A DNA stretch of 64,000 nt. Source: Pseudomonas beijingensis. GTDB taxonomy: Bacteria; Pseudomonadota; Gammaproteobacteria; Pseudomonadales; Pseudomonadaceae. The stretch covers positions 1,306,001 through 1,370,000 of the forward strand of contig NZ_CP117425.1 in the NCBI RefSeq assembly GCF_030687295.1, given 5' to 3'. Shown one piece after another: positions 51,888 to 62,070 of this stretch. The notes under the pieces are model-generated. The model was not told the origin of the DNA and made no database searches. It was given only the letters and a program-made list of their open reading frames with translations. Each line of letters opens with the position of its first letter. Position 1 is the stretch's first letter. Position numbers and translations under genes: made by a program.

Positions 51888-52295
51888 TCAGTCCTGGCCT
51901 TGTGTCAGTGCCTGGGATGCAGCCACATAATCGGCCTGGAACTGCTTGCTTTCCACCCAATCCAGCGCGGTCTGCTCATCCACGCCGGTGGTGAGGCGGC
52001 GGTATTCGATCAATGCGGTAATGATGAAGTCGGTCGCTTCTTCCTCACCTTCCTGCTCCAGTACCAGCGCCAGCAGGGGATGGGCCAGGAACGCTTCGCA
52101 CATCGCCTTCTGGCTGACCTTTTCAGCGGCACTCATGAGTTGGAACAACTCCGTCAGGTCCACGGTTTCCAGATCGATGCGCTCGTCGTTCGGGTCCAGG
52201 AAATCGTTCGGCGCAGCAGCACGCTTAGTACGGTTCTGCTTGGCTTTCGCCTTGGCGCGCTGGCTGCGCTTGTGCTGTTTGTTCGCCGATGACAT
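51888..52295 (-). CDS. Conserved pseudomonad protein, paralogue of 47814-48260
   Basis: A 135-residue protein of unknown function with a basic N-terminal arm (NKQHKRSQRAKAKAKQNRTK) and an acidic helical body (LFQLMSAAEKVSQKAMCEAF, then EEEATDFIITALIEYRRLTT). It shares this layout with the gene at 47814-48260; the two flank the bphOP pair and the DUF1016 remnant. I use the ATG at 52295, which follows CAGGA; an upstream in-frame start would add about nine residues. Confidence 0.7.
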   Translation of the reverse strand: MSSANKQHKRSQRAKAKAKQNRTKRAAAPNDFLDPNDERIDLETVDLTELFQLMSAAEKVSQKAMCEAFLAHPLLALVLEQEGEEEATDFIITALIEYRRLTTGVDEQTALDWVESKQFQADYVAASQALTQGQD

Positions 52296-52356
52296 GGTCG
52301 GATTCCTGATGGATAAGGCCATCTATCCTACAGCTTCAACGCGCACGCTTCGAATC

Positions 52357-52686
52357 TCAATCCACTATGAAAAGCGTAGCCCCCGATGAGGTGGAGGATC
52401 GATGGGGCTCAGCCTGGTCGGCGACCTGATAGCTCATGCCGGGCTTGAGCAAAAATTGCCGACCGTCTTCGAGTTCAGTATTGAGCTCGCCCTTGAGGCA
52501 AAACAGGATGTGGCCCTTGGTGCACCAATGGTCGGCCAGATACCCGGCTGTGTATTCCACCATCCGTACCCGAATGTTCCCGAATTGCCGCGTGCGCCAA
52601 TAGGCGGTTCCGGTGACGCCTTTGTGCTCGGTAGGTTCGATGGTTGACCAATCGGTAGTGCCGAAGGGGATGCCGGTGATGTCCAT
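52357..52686 (-). CDS. DHCW-motif cupin protein
   Basis: A 109-residue single-domain cupin. The family motif appears here as ADHWCTKGHILFCLKGELNT, with LEDGRQFLLKPGMSYQVAD forming the second cupin block. Histidines suitable for metal binding are present. Function is unknown. The ATG at 52686 is preferred to the longer frame. The gene runs in the same direction as tRNA-Phe upstream, from which a terminator separates it. Confidence 0.8.
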   Translation of the reverse strand: MDITGIPFGTTDWSTIEPTEHKGVTGTAYWRTRQFGNIRVRMVEYTAGYLADHWCTKGHILFCLKGELNTELEDGRQFLLKPGMSYQVADQAEPHRSSTSSGATLFIVD

Positions 52687-52763
52687 GTCGACTCGTTTGC
52701 CAGAGGGGAGCGGACGAATGTAGCTGAGTCGACAATGCACAGGAAGAAAATCCCAGGCAATAA

Positions 52764-52795
52764 AAAACCCCGATCAATTGCTTGATCGAGGTTTT
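52764..52795 (-). terminator. Rho-independent terminator of tRNA-Phe
   Basis: AAAACCCCGATCAA and TTGATCGAGGTTTT form a stem with one mismatch and a TTGC loop, directly 3' of the tRNA on the minus strand. Confidence 0.85.
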
Positions 52796-52802
52796 CGGTA
52801 TT

Positions 52803-52878
52803 TGGTGCCCAGAGACGGAATCGAACCGCCGACACGGGGATTTTCAATCCCCTGCTCTACCGACTGAGCTATCTGGGC
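52803..52878 (-). tRNA. tRNA-Phe (anticodon GAA)
   Basis: The 76-base minus-strand gene begins GCCCAGATAGCTCAGTCGG, with anticodon stem-loop GGGGA-TTGAAAA-TCCCC (GAA), T-arm GGCGGTTCGATTCCGTC, a perfect 7-bp acceptor stem and encoded CCA. Confidence 0.97.
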
Positions 52879-52980
52879 AACGGGGCGCATTAAACGGGTT
52901 TTTCAGGGGGGCGTCAAGCAAGTTTTCAAAAAATATTTAACTATTACCGTCGCTTACGATTCGCCCCCGCACTGAACAGC

Positions 52981-53253
52981 TTATTCGGATGGCGGTACGT
53001 AGCCTTCGGCCTTGGCGTAATCTTCGCCGGAAAAGTACTTGTCCATCTCGCCCTGAAGGTATTTGCGATCTTCGGCGTTCATCATGTTCAGGCGTTTTTC
53101 ATTGATCAGCAGGGTCTGGTGTTTCTGCCAGTCGGCCCAGGCCTTGGCAGAGACGTGGTCGAAGATATCTTCGCCCTTGGCGCCCGGGAACGGTGGACGT
53201 TCCAGACCTTCGAGTTCTTCTTTGTACTTGCGGCACATGATGGTGCGGGTCAT
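52981..53253 (-). CDS. yggX: Fe(2+)-trafficking protein YggX
   Basis: A 90-residue YggX protein ([20 protein letters not shown]), implicated in iron handling and protection of iron-sulfur clusters from oxidation. The single cysteine near the N-terminus is conserved. It overlaps mutY, an Fe-S enzyme, by four bases; this pairing is widespread in gammaproteobacteria. Confidence 0.96.
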   Translation of the reverse strand: MTRTIMCRKYKEELEGLERPPFPGAKGEDIFDHVSAKAWADWQKHQTLLINEKRLNMMNAEDRKYLQGEMDKYFSGEDYAKAEGYVPPSE

Positions 53254-54317
53254 TGCAACTCTCCTGCGTTCATTACGGCGGCCGCGCGTTCGAGCAAGGT
53301 TTTGACCGGGGCGGCAAGGCCCAGGCGCGGCGGGGTGGCGAGGTTATACCAGAGCCAGTCGGCCTCGGCCACGTGATGTCCGGTTTCCCGGACCCGGACC
53401 AGCCAGGGTTCGATCGCCAACTGGAAGTGGCTGAAGGTGTGCACCAGGCCTGGCATTTCGTGTTGGCTGCCCAGTTCCAGCGAGTGCTGCAGGGCCAGGT
53501 GTTGCAGGTCGTCGAGGTCGTCGAGTTCCGGCAGGCTCCACAGCCCGCCCCATAGCCCGGTGGAAGGGCGTCGGTAAAGCAGGATCGCGCCCTCGTGGTT
53601 GGCCAGCATCGGCATCAAGGTGCGCTTTTTGGGCACCTCCTTGCGAGGCTTGGGAATCGGGTAGCGGGTTTCCAGGCCCAGCATGTGGGCCTCGCAGCCT
53701 TGCTTCAGTGGGCAGAGCAGGCAACTGGGCTTGCTGCGGGTGCAGAGCGTGGCGCCCAGGTCCATCATCGCCTGGGTATAGGCGTTGACCCGGTCTTGTG
53801 GCGTGAAGCGCTCGGCGGTGGCCCATAGCTGTTTCGCCACCTTGGGTTCGCCCGGGTAGCCTTCCTGGGCGGTGAAGCGCGCTAGCACCCGCTTGACGTT
53901 GCCATCGAGGATCGGCGCCCGCAGGCCCATGCTGATGCTGGCGATGGCACCGGCGGTGGACAGGCCGATCCCCGGCAACTCGGTGAGTTTTTCCACGTCC
54001 CGGGGAAATTCGCCATCGTACTGCTCGACGACGATTTTCGCGGTTTTCTGCAAGTTGCGCGCACGGGTGTAATAGCCCAGCCCGGTCCACAGGTGCAGCA
54101 CTTCGTCCTCCGGCGCGGCGGCCAGCGCTTCGACGGTGGGCAGTGAGGCCATGAACCGGTCGAAATAGTTGAGCACAGTACTGACCTGGGTCTGCTGCAA
54201 CATGATTTCCGAGACCCACACCCGATAGGGTGAGATGTCCTGCTGCCAGGGCAAGTCGTGGCGCCCGTGGCGATCGAACCAGTCCAGGACGGCGGTGGAA
54301 AATTGCTCGGTTCTCAT
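53250..54317 (-). CDS. mutY: A/G-specific adenine glycosylase MutY
   Basis: A 355-residue base-excision repair glycosylase removing adenine opposite 8-oxoguanine. The helix-hairpin-helix [12 protein letters not shown] and catalytic aspartate region are intact, the [4Fe-4S] ligands are [17 protein letters not shown], and the C-terminal ~120 residues are the 8-oxoG-recognising Nudix-like domain. It overlaps asmA upstream and yggX downstream by four bases each. Confidence 0.96.
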   Translation of the reverse strand: MRTEQFSTAVLDWFDRHGRHDLPWQQDISPYRVWVSEIMLQQTQVSTVLNYFDRFMASLPTVEALAAAPEDEVLHLWTGLGYYTRARNLQKTAKIVVEQYDGEFPRDVEKLTELPGIGLSTAGAIASISMGLRAPILDGNVKRVLARFTAQEGYPGEPKVAKQLWATAERFTPQDRVNAYTQAMMDLGATLCTRSKPSCLLCPLKQGCEAHMLGLETRYPIPKPRKEVPKKRTLMPMLANHEGAILLYRRPSTGLWGGLWSLPELDDLDDLQHLALQHSLELGSQHEMPGLVHTFSHFQLAIEPWLVRVRETGHHVAEADWLWYNLATPPRLGLAAPVKTLLERAAAVMNAGELQ

Positions 54318-56539
54318 CGCTTGAACAGCCCCTTGAGCGCGTCTTTCAGCTCCGGGCTGACCTTATCGCCGAGTTTCTCATCGATCTTGTCGCCGAGCCG
54401 GTCGCCGGCCAGTTTCGCCGCGACCTTGCCCAGCCCGTCGTTGTCCAGGCGGCAGGCCTTCGCCCCCAACTCCAGTGGGCCGCGGCAGCGCAACGGCCAT
54501 TCGACGTCGACGTAGCGTTCGTTGACCTGGCAGGCCGGATCGGGCATGTCGCTCTTGTCACCTTCGACGATGACGCCGACGCGATAATCCATGCCCAGCA
54601 CCCGCAGATCGATATCGCCGTTGCCGTTGACGCTCATGCCGGGGATGCGGACTTTCAGGTCGGGGTTGTGAGCGACGCCATTGGTGAAGGTGAGATTGCC
54701 GTTGAGTTGCTGGAACGGCGTGTCCTTGCCCCGGGGTTCGCCGCTGAGGGACTTGCGATTGAGGGTGGCAATGCCTTTGCACAGTTGCTGTTCGAGGTTG
54801 GCATTGAGCAGCACGCCATCGTTGATGACGAACCCGGCGTTGCCGTTGAGGCTGTCGATCAGAGCCTTCTGGCTATTGCCGGTGGCGGTGATCGCGCTGT
54901 TGAGCGTGACCAGGCCTTTGACCGGCGAATTCTTGCCCTGGCTTTCGATGATCTTCTCGGCAGGGACCCGGTTGATGCGGGTTTGCAGGCTCAACTGTGG
55001 GGTAGGTTGGCGCACATCCAGGGTGCCCTTGGTTTCGAAGTTGCCGCTGTACAGATCGCCCCGCAGATTTTCCAGGGTCAGCAGGCCACCCAGGCCGGTG
55101 GCCTTGAGCGCGGCGTTCTGGATCGGCAGTTTATCCAGGGTCAGTTGCCCGAAGGTCAGGTCGGCATCGAGGTCCAGCTTGCTCAGGCGCTCCACCGGAA
55201 ACAGCCGATCGTTACTCCAGGCACCCTGGGTTGGAGCGCTCGGCAACGGTGTGCTGCCGGCGCCGGCCAGGGCGCTGGCTTCGGTGTTGCTGACTTCGGC
55301 CTCACGGGCCGCCTTGGAACTGTCGGCTTCGGCGGATTTTGGCGGCAGGTAACGGTCGACGTTGAACGTGTCGGCCTTGAGCTGCACGCGCAGGGCCTGT
55401 TTGGCAAAGTCTTCCACGGCGATACGACCGCTGAAGTTGCTGTCGTCGAGCTTCAGGTTGATGTTGTTGAACTCGACACTGGTCGGCGTGCCGGCAATGC
55501 GGCTGGCCAGCTCGACCTTGCTCAGGCTGCCTTCGGCCATGGCCGGGAGTGTCTGGCCGACGCTGTCGACAAACTTCGCCAGATCGAACTGGGCGATCGA
55601 TATTCCACCATTCAATTGCGGGGTCTTGTCGAGGTCGTTGACCTTCAGTTCACCCAGGGCGCGCAGTTGGTTGAGCGACAGCTTGATGCCGGTCCATTCG
55701 GCGACGTTGGCCGCCTTGTCCAGGAACAGTTGGCCTTGGGCGGCGAAATTCAGGGTCTTGCCCTGCAGGGGGTCGCCAGTGGCTTCGCCGGACAGTTTCA
55801 GGTCTTCGAACTTGTAGCGTTGCAGGGCCCGCTCGAAGCGCAGTTCGCCGGTCACTTCGGTGCGTACGCGCACGGCCGGCTGGTTGCTGGACAGGAAGGC
55901 GGTCAGGGTCACCGGAATGTTGGTGGAATCGTGGACCGGGCCGGTGCTCAGTTGGATGCTCTCGGCGGTGTACAGCTTGCCGGTCTGCTCGTCGGTGTAT
56001 TCGACCCGGGCGTTGTTCACGGTCAGGCTGTCGATGTCCAGGCGGGTCGGCTGGGCAGGTTTTTCTGCCGGGGTGCTGGCGGGCGGGGCCGGTTGTTCGG
56101 TTGGCGCTGGGGTGTTCGCCGTCGTCGCGGAGGCTGGCGCCTTGCCGATGTCCTCCCAGTTGCCGTGACCGTTCTTGTCACGGTTGAGCCGCAGGTTCAG
56201 GCCTTCGACGCGCACATCGCTCATCTGCACTTCCCGGCGCAGTAGCGGTATCACCCGGACCGAGAGGCCAAGCATCTGCAGGTCGGCGAAAGGTTGGGTC
56301 GGGTTGGCCAGGGTCGCGACGCTGGCGTCGTGCAACTCCAGGCCCAGCCAAGGGAACAGGCTCCAGCCGATGTCGCCATTGAGGGTCAGCTCGATGTGGG
56401 CCTTGTCGCGGGCTATCTGGCGGATCTCTTCTTTGTAGTCGTTGGGATCGAACAGGTGGGTCAGGGCAAAGCCCAGGGCCACAATGATCAGCAACAGCCC
56501 GAGAAGTACCAGACCCAGGATTTTGCCGAACGCTTTCAT
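54314..56539 (-). CDS. asmA: AsmA-family envelope protein
   Basis: A 741-residue AsmA protein anchored by one N-terminal TM helix (about 6-27), with a long periplasmic part. The N-terminal domain has FDPNDYKEEIRQIARDKAHI and GDIGWSLFPWLGLELHD; the C-terminal AsmA_2 domain contains INDGVLLNANLEQQLCKGIA. AsmA-like proteins affect outer-membrane assembly and lipid transport. The start at 56539 places the TM right at the N-terminus; a longer frame is less likely. It leads the asmA-mutY-yggX operon. Confidence 0.93.
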   Translation of the reverse strand: MKAFGKILGLVLLGLLLIIVALGFALTHLFDPNDYKEEIRQIARDKAHIELTLNGDIGWSLFPWLGLELHDASVATLANPTQPFADLQMLGLSVRVIPLLRREVQMSDVRVEGLNLRLNRDKNGHGNWEDIGKAPASATTANTPAPTEQPAPPASTPAEKPAQPTRLDIDSLTVNNARVEYTDEQTGKLYTAESIQLSTGPVHDSTNIPVTLTAFLSSNQPAVRVRTEVTGELRFERALQRYKFEDLKLSGEATGDPLQGKTLNFAAQGQLFLDKAANVAEWTGIKLSLNQLRALGELKVNDLDKTPQLNGGISIAQFDLAKFVDSVGQTLPAMAEGSLSKVELASRIAGTPTSVEFNNINLKLDDSNFSGRIAVEDFAKQALRVQLKADTFNVDRYLPPKSAEADSSKAAREAEVSNTEASALAGAGSTPLPSAPTQGAWSNDRLFPVERLSKLDLDADLTFGQLTLDKLPIQNAALKATGLGGLLTLENLRGDLYSGNFETKGTLDVRQPTPQLSLQTRINRVPAEKIIESQGKNSPVKGLVTLNSAITATGNSQKALIDSLNGNAGFVINDGVLLNANLEQQLCKGIATLNRKSLSGEPRGKDTPFQQLNGNLTFTNGVAHNPDLKVRIPGMSVNGNGDIDLRVLGMDYRVGVIVEGDKSDMPDPACQVNERYVDVEWPLRCRGPLELGAKACRLDNDGLGKVAAKLAGDRLGDKIDEKLGDKVSPELKDALKGLFKR

Positions 56540-56644
56540 GGGCGAATCCTTGTAGGTTGAGTTCAAAATTTAGCCGGGAGTATAACGCTGTGGATTGGTG
56601 GTGGTGCGTCGGGTGCTCGTTATAAGTCCCGTCCGTAGATCAAT

Positions 56645-56735
56645 GTGGGAGCGAGCTTGCTCGCGATAGCGGTGTGACCGTCAATGAAAATGCTGAGTGG
56701 GCGACAGCCATCGCGAGCAAGCTCGCTCCCACACA
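56645..56735. repeat. REP/REPIN-type inverted repeat pair
   Basis: TGTGGGAGCGAGCTTGCTCG and CGAGCAAGCTCGCTCCCACA, about 50 bases apart. It lies between the divergent asmA and MFS genes. The rest of this 480-base gap shows only the dyad at 56901 and the MFS promoter region. Confidence 0.85.
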
Positions 56736-56900
56736 GTGGTTCTACAACGATGGGCATGAAAGCTCCTGAAAAAATAAATCGTTAGCCCCCTACAGAAAGC
56801 CAGCAAGCGTGCGATAAGACAGATGGCACGAAAAAGGTGATATCACTTTGGTTTCTCTGCCACGATCAAATGGTAACCTTTGCCCGTTCGTCCGTCCTTC

Positions 56901-56917
56901 TGCGACTTGATGTCGCA
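56901..56917. promoter_or_regulatory. Dyad upstream of the MFS transporter
   Basis: TGCGAC-TTGAT-GTCGCA, a 6-5-6 inverted repeat about 100 bases before the MFS start. It is a possible regulator site; no cognate regulator is visible. Confidence 0.35.
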
Positions 56918-57018
56918 CACTATGGAGCTTCACCAGAAAATACAGCCATGCCTGCGTGCAATGAAGGCTGAGGGTGACGCGTGGCTGACGGACCATTCCA
57001 ATAATTGGGGGATACACA

Positions 57019-58681
57019 ATGAGCACGAGCATCACGGCGGGCGGCATCGCCGACCAGCCAGCGTTCCTCTCCAAGGAACGCATCATCGCCAAGCCCGGTT
57101 TCAACCGGTGGTTGGTTCCACCGGCCGCACTGGCCATTCACCTGTGCATCGGCATGGCCTATGGCTTCTCGGTGTTCTGGTTGCCACTGTCCAAGGCCTT
57201 GGGTGTCACCAAGCCTGTGGCCTGTGCACCGGATATGAGCTTCATCTCGCAAGTCTTTTCGTCCCAATGTGACTGGCCGATCTCGATGCTCGGCTGGATC
57301 TACACCCTGTTCTTCATCTTCCTGGGTTGCTCGGCAGCCATCTGGGGTGGCTGGCTGGAACACGCCGGTCCACGCAAGGCTGGCGTTGTATCGGCCTTGT
57401 GCTGGTGCGGTGGCCTGCTGATTTCCGCGCTGGGTATCTATACCCACCAGATCTGGCTGATGTGGGTCGGTTCCGGGGTGATCGGTGGTATTGGCCTGGG
57501 CCTGGGCTACATCTCCCCGGTGTCGACCCTGATCAAGTGGTTCCCGGACAAGCGCGGCATGGCGACTGGCATGGCGATCATGGGCTTCGGCGGTGGTGCG
57601 ATGGTCGGTGCTCCACTGGCCGCGGCGCTGATGAACCATTTCGCTTCGCCGACGGGCGTGGGCGTCTGGCAGAGCTTCCTGGTCATGGCCGCGATCTACT
57701 TCGTGTTCATGATCGGTGGCGCCTTGTCGTATCGCGTTCCGCCGACCGGCTGGAAGCCTGAAGGCTGGACCCCGGCACCGAAGAAAGCCGCGAACGCGAT
57801 GATCACCCATCGCCACGTTCACGTGAACGTAGCCTGGAAGACCCCGCAGTTCCGCCTGGTCTGGCTGGTGCTGTGCCTGAACGTTTCCGCCGGTATCGGC
57901 ATCCTGGGCATGGCTTCGCCACTGTTGCAGGAAGTGTTTGGTGGCAAGCTGCTGGGCAATGACCTGCCGTTCGGTCAACTGGACGCCGTGCAACTGGGCC
58001 AGATCGCGGCCATCGCGGCCGGCTTCACCGGTCTGTTGAGCCTGTTCAACATTGGCGGCCGGTTCTTCTGGGCCTCCTTCTCGGATTACCTGGGTCGTAA
58101 AAACACCTATTTCGTGTTCTTCGCCCTGGGCTTTGCCCTGTACGCGCTGATCCCGAACCTGGGTCACCTGGGCAGCGTCGCGCTGTTCGTGGCGGCGTTC
58201 TGCATCATCCTGTCGATGTACGGCGGCGGCTTCGCCACCGTGCCGGCCTACCTGGCGGACCTGTTCGGTACGCAAATGGTCGGCGCAATCCACGGTCGCT
58301 TGTTGACCGCCTGGGCTGCGGCAGGCGTGCTGGGTCCGGTACTGGTGAACTACCTGCGTGAATATCAATTGAGCATCGGCGTTGAACGTGCCGCGGCCTA
58401 TGACATCACCTTGTACATCCTCGCCGGTCTGCTGGTGCTGGGCTTCCTGTGCAACCTGATGGTCCGTCCGGTCGCCGACAAGTACTTCATGACCGACGCC
58501 GAAACTGGCCGCCGAACAGGCGCTGGGTCATGACAAGGGTGCTGACAGCACCACGTCGCTGGAGTGGAAAGCCGCACCAGGCACCAAGCCCCTGGCGATC
58601 GCCGCCTGGCTGGTGGTGGGCATTCCGTTGGCGTGGGGTGTGTGGGTGACCCTGCAGAAAACGGCGGTGTTGTTCCGCTAA
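57019..58681 (+). pseudogene. OFA-family MFS transporter with a late +1 frameshift
   Basis: A major-facilitator protein of the oxalate/formate antiporter family. Eleven to twelve TM helices are visible, with GFGGGAMVGAPLA and the cytoplasmic SDYLGRKNTYFV motif. The written frame stops at 58533 with an alien tail after FMTDAE. One extra A in the AAA at 58502-58504 causes this; without it the frame continues LAAEQALGHDKGAD and ends at 58681 with a further hydrophobic helix (AIAAWLVVGIPLAWGVWV), giving about 553 residues. The break removes only the last helix, so a sequencing error or a partly functional protein are both possible. Confidence 0.85.
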
Positions 58682-58686
58682 GACTG

Positions 58687-58712
58687 TTGCCCTGACCATC
58701 AGGTCAGGGCAA
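58687..58712. terminator. Hairpin after the MFS gene
   Basis: TTGCCCTGACC and GGTCAGGGCAA form a perfect 11-bp stem with loop ATCA, immediately after the corrected MFS stop. There is no strong T-run. Its position right after 58681 supports the corrected gene end. Confidence 0.7.
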
Positions 58713-58716
58713 CCCT

Positions 58717-58806
58717 TGTGGGGAGCGAGCTTGCTCGCGATGGGGCGTGTCAGTCGACATCATTGTCTGCTGACCCACCGCCATCGCGAGCAAGCTCGCT
58801 CCCACA
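58717..58806. repeat. REP/REPIN-type inverted repeat pair
   Basis: TGTGGGGAGCGAGCTTGCTC and GAGCAAGCTCGCTCCCACA enclose about 50 bases. It lies between the MFS gene and the his operon. Confidence 0.85.
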
Positions 58807-58917
58807 GTCGTTTTAGGTGATGAAAAAGACTTGTATGGACATGTCTATCACCGACAGCCCGGGGTTCAGCCCGTCAGTGATGTCACCTCTTGTGTTTCTG
58901 TTTGCCGCTCGCGCCCC

Positions 58918-58923
58918 TATAAT
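58918..58923 (+). promoter_or_regulatory. -10 element of the hisBH promoter
   Basis: A perfect TATAAT lies 39 bases before the hisB ATG. No good -35 is seen at 17 bases. It is the only consensus -10 in the gap. Confidence 0.45.
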
Positions 58924-58961
58924 GGCTGCCTTTTTCGCCCAATGATTTTGCGGAGCTGGTG

Positions 58962-59555
58962 ATGGCCGAACGTAAGGCGTCTGTCGAGCGCGATACTCTG
59001 GAAACCCAGATCAAAGCCTCGATCAACCTGGATGGCACCGGAAAGGCCCGGTTTGATATCGGTGTACCTTTTCTTGAGCACATGCTGGACCAGATCGCCC
59101 GCCACGGGCTGATCGACCTGGACATCGTCAGCAAGGGCGACCTGCATATCGACGACCACCACACGGTGGAGGACGTCGGTATCACCTTGGGGCAAGCCTT
59201 TACCAAAGCCATCGGCGACAAGAAGGGCATCCGTCGCTACGGCCATGCCTACGTGCCGCTCGATGAAGCGCTGTCGCGGGTGGTCATCGACTTCTCTGGC
59301 CGCCCGGGCCTGCAGATGCATGTGCCGTACACCCGTGCCACTGTCGGCGGCTTCGACGTTGACCTGTTCCAGGAATTCTTCCAGGGCTTCGTCAACCACG
59401 CCAACGTGACCCTGCACATCGACAACCTGCGCGGGCACAACACCCACCACCAGATCGAAACCGTGTTCAAGGCTTTCGGCCGCGCGCTGCGCATGGCCGT
59501 GGAGCTCGATGACCGCATGGCCGGCCAGATGCCTTCCACCAAGGGCGTCCTGTAA
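58962..59555 (+). CDS. hisB: Imidazoleglycerol-phosphate dehydratase
   Basis: A 197-residue monofunctional HisB (no phosphatase domain), the sixth step of histidine synthesis. Manganese-binding motifs [11 protein letters not shown] and [14 protein letters not shown] are intact. GGAG lies six bases before the ATG at 58962; a GTG directly before it is less likely. The stop overlaps the hisH start (TAATG). Confidence 0.96.
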   Translation: MAERKASVERDTLETQIKASINLDGTGKARFDIGVPFLEHMLDQIARHGLIDLDIVSKGDLHIDDHHTVEDVGITLGQAFTKAIGDKKGIRRYGHAYVPLDEALSRVVIDFSGRPGLQMHVPYTRATVGGFDVDLFQEFFQGFVNHANVTLHIDNLRGHNTHHQIETVFKAFGRALRMAVELDDRMAGQMPSTKGVL

Positions 59556-60193
59556 TGCAGACGGTCGCGGTTATCGACTACGGCATGGGCAACCTGCACT
59601 CGGTGGCCAAGGCCCTCGAGCACGTGGGCGCCGGCAAAGTGCTGATCACCAGCGATGCCGACGTAATTCGCGAAGCCGACCGGGTGGTGTTCCCCGGCGT
59701 TGGTGCGATTCGTGATTGCATGGCCGAGATTCGTCGCCTGGGCTTCGACAAGCTGGTGCACGAAGTCAGCCAGGACCGTCCGTTCCTTGGCATCTGCGTG
59801 GGCATGCAGGCCTTGCTCGATCGCAGCGAAGAGAACGACGGTGTCGATTGCATTTCGCTGTTCCCAGGCCAAGTGAAGTTCTTTGGCAAGGGCCTGCATG
59901 AAGACGGCGAGCACTTGAAGGTCCCGCACATGGGCTGGAACGAAGTGAAGCAGACGGTGGATCACCCGCTGTGGCACAACATTCCGGACCTGGCGCGCTT
60001 CTACTTCGTGCACAGCTACTACATCGCCGCCGGCAATGCGCGGCAGGTGGTGGGCAGCGGTCACTATGGCGTCGATTTCGCCGCGGCCCTGGCCGATGGT
60101 TCGCGCTTCGCCGTGCAGTTCCACCCGGAGAAGAGCCATACCCATGGCCTGCAACTGTTGCAGAACTTCGCGGCGTGGGACGGGCGCTGGTAA
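59555..60193 (+). CDS. hisH: Imidazole glycerol phosphate synthase, glutaminase subunit
   Basis: A 212-residue class I glutamine amidotransferase. The nucleophile Cys is in FLGICVGMQ, and the catalytic His/Glu pair is in QFHPEKSH. It supplies ammonia to HisF. It overlaps both hisB and the DUF2164 gene by one base. Confidence 0.96.
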   Translation: MQTVAVIDYGMGNLHSVAKALEHVGAGKVLITSDADVIREADRVVFPGVGAIRDCMAEIRRLGFDKLVHEVSQDRPFLGICVGMQALLDRSEENDGVDCISLFPGQVKFFGKGLHEDGEHLKVPHMGWNEVKQTVDHPLWHNIPDLARFYFVHSYYIAAGNARQVVGSGHYGVDFAAALADGSRFAVQFHPEKSHTHGLQLLQNFAAWDGRW

Positions 60194-60447
60194 TGGCCCG
60201 CAAGAAACCGCCGATCCTCACCCTCACGCCCGAACAGGAGAGTGAAGCGAACCGCAAGATCCAGCGGTTCATGGAGGAGCGTTTCGAACTGGAGCTGGGT
60301 TCGTTCGAAGCGGCGGAAATTCTTGACCTGTTTACCCGCGAAATTGCTCCGCACTATTACAACAGGGCGATTTTCGATGTGCAGACGCACCTTAAAGAAA
60401 GGTTCGAAAGCATTGAAAGCGACTTGTGGGCGCTCGAGAAAAACTGA
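60193..60447 (+). CDS. DUF2164 protein inside the his operon
   Basis: An 84-residue DUF2164 protein, helical, with KIQRFMEERFELELGSFEAA and REIAPHYYNRAIFDVQTHL. Function is unknown. The ATG shares one base with the hisH stop, so it is translated with the histidine genes. This placement is common in pseudomonads and suggests, but does not prove, a link to histidine synthesis. Confidence 0.85.
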   Translation: MARKKPPILTLTPEQESEANRKIQRFMEERFELELGSFEAAEILDLFTREIAPHYYNRAIFDVQTHLKERFESIESDLWALEKN

Positions 60448-60489
60448 TTTTCGAGCCAAGCTGAATATTCGTATTTGAAGGTTTGCCAG

Positions 60490-61227
60490 ATGCTGATTAT
60501 CCCCGCTATCGATCTCAAGGACGGCGCTTGCGTACGTCTGCGTCAGGGCCGCATGGAAGACTCCACGGTGTTTTCCGATGACCCGGTGAGCATGGCCGCC
60601 AAGTGGGTGGAGGGCGGCTGCCGTCGCCTGCATCTGGTCGACCTGAACGGCGCTTTCGAAGGGCAGCCGGTCAATGGCGAAGTGGTCACGGCCATTGCCA
60701 AGCGCTACCCGAACCTGCCGATTCAGATCGGCGGTGGCATTCGCTCGCTGGAAACCATCGAGCACTACGTCAAGGCCGGCGTGAGCTACGTGATCATCGG
60801 CACCAAGGCCGTGAAAGACCCGGCTTTCGTCGCCGAAGCCTGCCGCGCGTTCCCGGGCAAGATCATCGTCGGTCTGGATGCCAAGGACGGTTTCGTCGCC
60901 ACCGATGGCTGGGCTGAAATCAGCACCGTGCAGGTCATTGATCTGGCCAAGCAGTTCGAAGCCGACGGCGTATCCTCGATTGTTTATACCGACATCGCCA
61001 AAGACGGCATGATGCAGGGCTGCAACGTACCGTTCACCGCTGCGCTGGCCGCTGCCACCAAAATCCCGGTGATCGCCTCCGGTGGCATCCATAATCTGGG
61101 TGACATCAAGTCGCTGCTCGACGCCAAGGCGCCGGGCATCATCGGTGCAATCACCGGCCGCGCGATCTACGAAGGCACCCTCGACGTCGCTGAAGCGCAA
61201 GCTTTCTGCGATTCGTACAAAGGCTGA
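60490..61227 (+). CDS. hisA: Phosphoribosylformimino-5-aminoimidazole carboxamide ribotide isomerase
   Basis: A 245-residue (beta-alpha)8 barrel. The catalytic aspartates are in the first strand ([15 protein letters not shown]) and in [11 protein letters not shown], and the phosphate-binding glycines in IQIGGGIRS and VIASGGIHN. The ATG at 60490 begins exactly at the first strand. It makes the substrate of HisF. Confidence 0.96.
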   Translation: MLIIPAIDLKDGACVRLRQGRMEDSTVFSDDPVSMAAKWVEGGCRRLHLVDLNGAFEGQPVNGEVVTAIAKRYPNLPIQIGGGIRSLETIEHYVKAGVSYVIIGTKAVKDPAFVAEACRAFPGKIIVGLDAKDGFVATDGWAEISTVQVIDLAKQFEADGVSSIVYTDIAKDGMMQGCNVPFTAALAAATKIPVIASGGIHNLGDIKSLLDAKAPGIIGAITGRAIYEGTLDVAEAQAFCDSYKG

Positions 61228-61236
61228 GGACTGACC

Positions 61237-62007
61237 ATGGCGCTGGCCAAACGCATCATCCCTTGCCTGGACGTGGACAACGGCCGGGTGGTCAAGGGCG
61301 TCAAGTTCGAGAACATCCGTGATGCCGGCGACCCGGTGGAAATCGCCCGTCGCTACGACGAACAGGGTGCGGACGAGATTACCTTCCTCGATATCACGGC
61401 CAGCGTCGATGGCCGCGATACCACGCTGCATACCGTCGAGCGCATGGCCAGCCAGGTGTTCATCCCGCTGACCGTGGGCGGCGGCGTGCGCACCGTGCAG
61501 GACATCCGCAACCTGCTCAATGCCGGGGCGGACAAGGTGTCGATCAACACGGCGGCGGTGTTCAACCCGGAATTCGTCGGTGAAGCGGCCCAGCACTTCG
61601 GCTCGCAGTGCATCGTCGTGGCCATCGATGCGAAGAAGGTCTCTGGCCCGGGCGAGACCCCGCGCTGGGAAATCTTCACCCACGGTGGGCGTAAACCCAC
61701 GGGCCTGGACGCCGTCGAGTGGGCGAAGAAGATGGAAGGCCTGGGTGCCGGGGAAATCCTGCTGACCAGCATGGACCAGGACGGCATGAAAAACGGTTTC
61801 GACCTGGGCGTCACCCGCGCCATCAGCGATGCCCTGGGCATTCCGGTCATCGCCTCTGGCGGCGTCGGCAACCTGCAGCACCTGGCCGATGGCATTCTTG
61901 AAGGCCACGCCAGCGCGGTACTGGCGGCGAGCATTTTCCACTTCGGCGAATACACCGTGCCGGAAGCCAAGGCCTACATGGCGCATCGCGGTATCTGCAT
62001 TCGCTGA
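61237..62007 (+). CDS. hisF: Imidazole glycerol phosphate synthase, cyclase subunit
   Basis: A 256-residue barrel enzyme, paralogue of HisA. The catalytic D11 is in [15 protein letters not shown] and the second aspartate (D130) in VVAIDAKKV. With HisH it forms imidazole glycerol phosphate and AICAR. It starts nine bases after hisA. Confidence 0.97.
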   Translation: MALAKRIIPCLDVDNGRVVKGVKFENIRDAGDPVEIARRYDEQGADEITFLDITASVDGRDTTLHTVERMASQVFIPLTVGGGVRTVQDIRNLLNAGADKVSINTAAVFNPEFVGEAAQHFGSQCIVVAIDAKKVSGPGETPRWEIFTHGGRKPTGLDAVEWAKKMEGLGAGEILLTSMDQDGMKNGFDLGVTRAISDALGIPVIASGGVGNLQHLADGILEGHASAVLAASIFHFGEYTVPEAKAYMAHRGICIR

Positions 62008-62070
62008 TCGCTGGACACCATGGCGGGCCCAAGGCACTCTTGGGCACACCATGGATTGCGGTAGCCCGAC

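Noticed and set aside
54230..56245. 671-codon plus-strand frame opposite asmA and mutY
   Set aside because: Shadow frame spanning two real genes; low-complexity, no ribosome site.
56920..58368. 482-codon minus-strand frame opposite the MFS gene
   Set aside because: His/Gln/Asp-rich shadow of membrane-helix codons; no homology.
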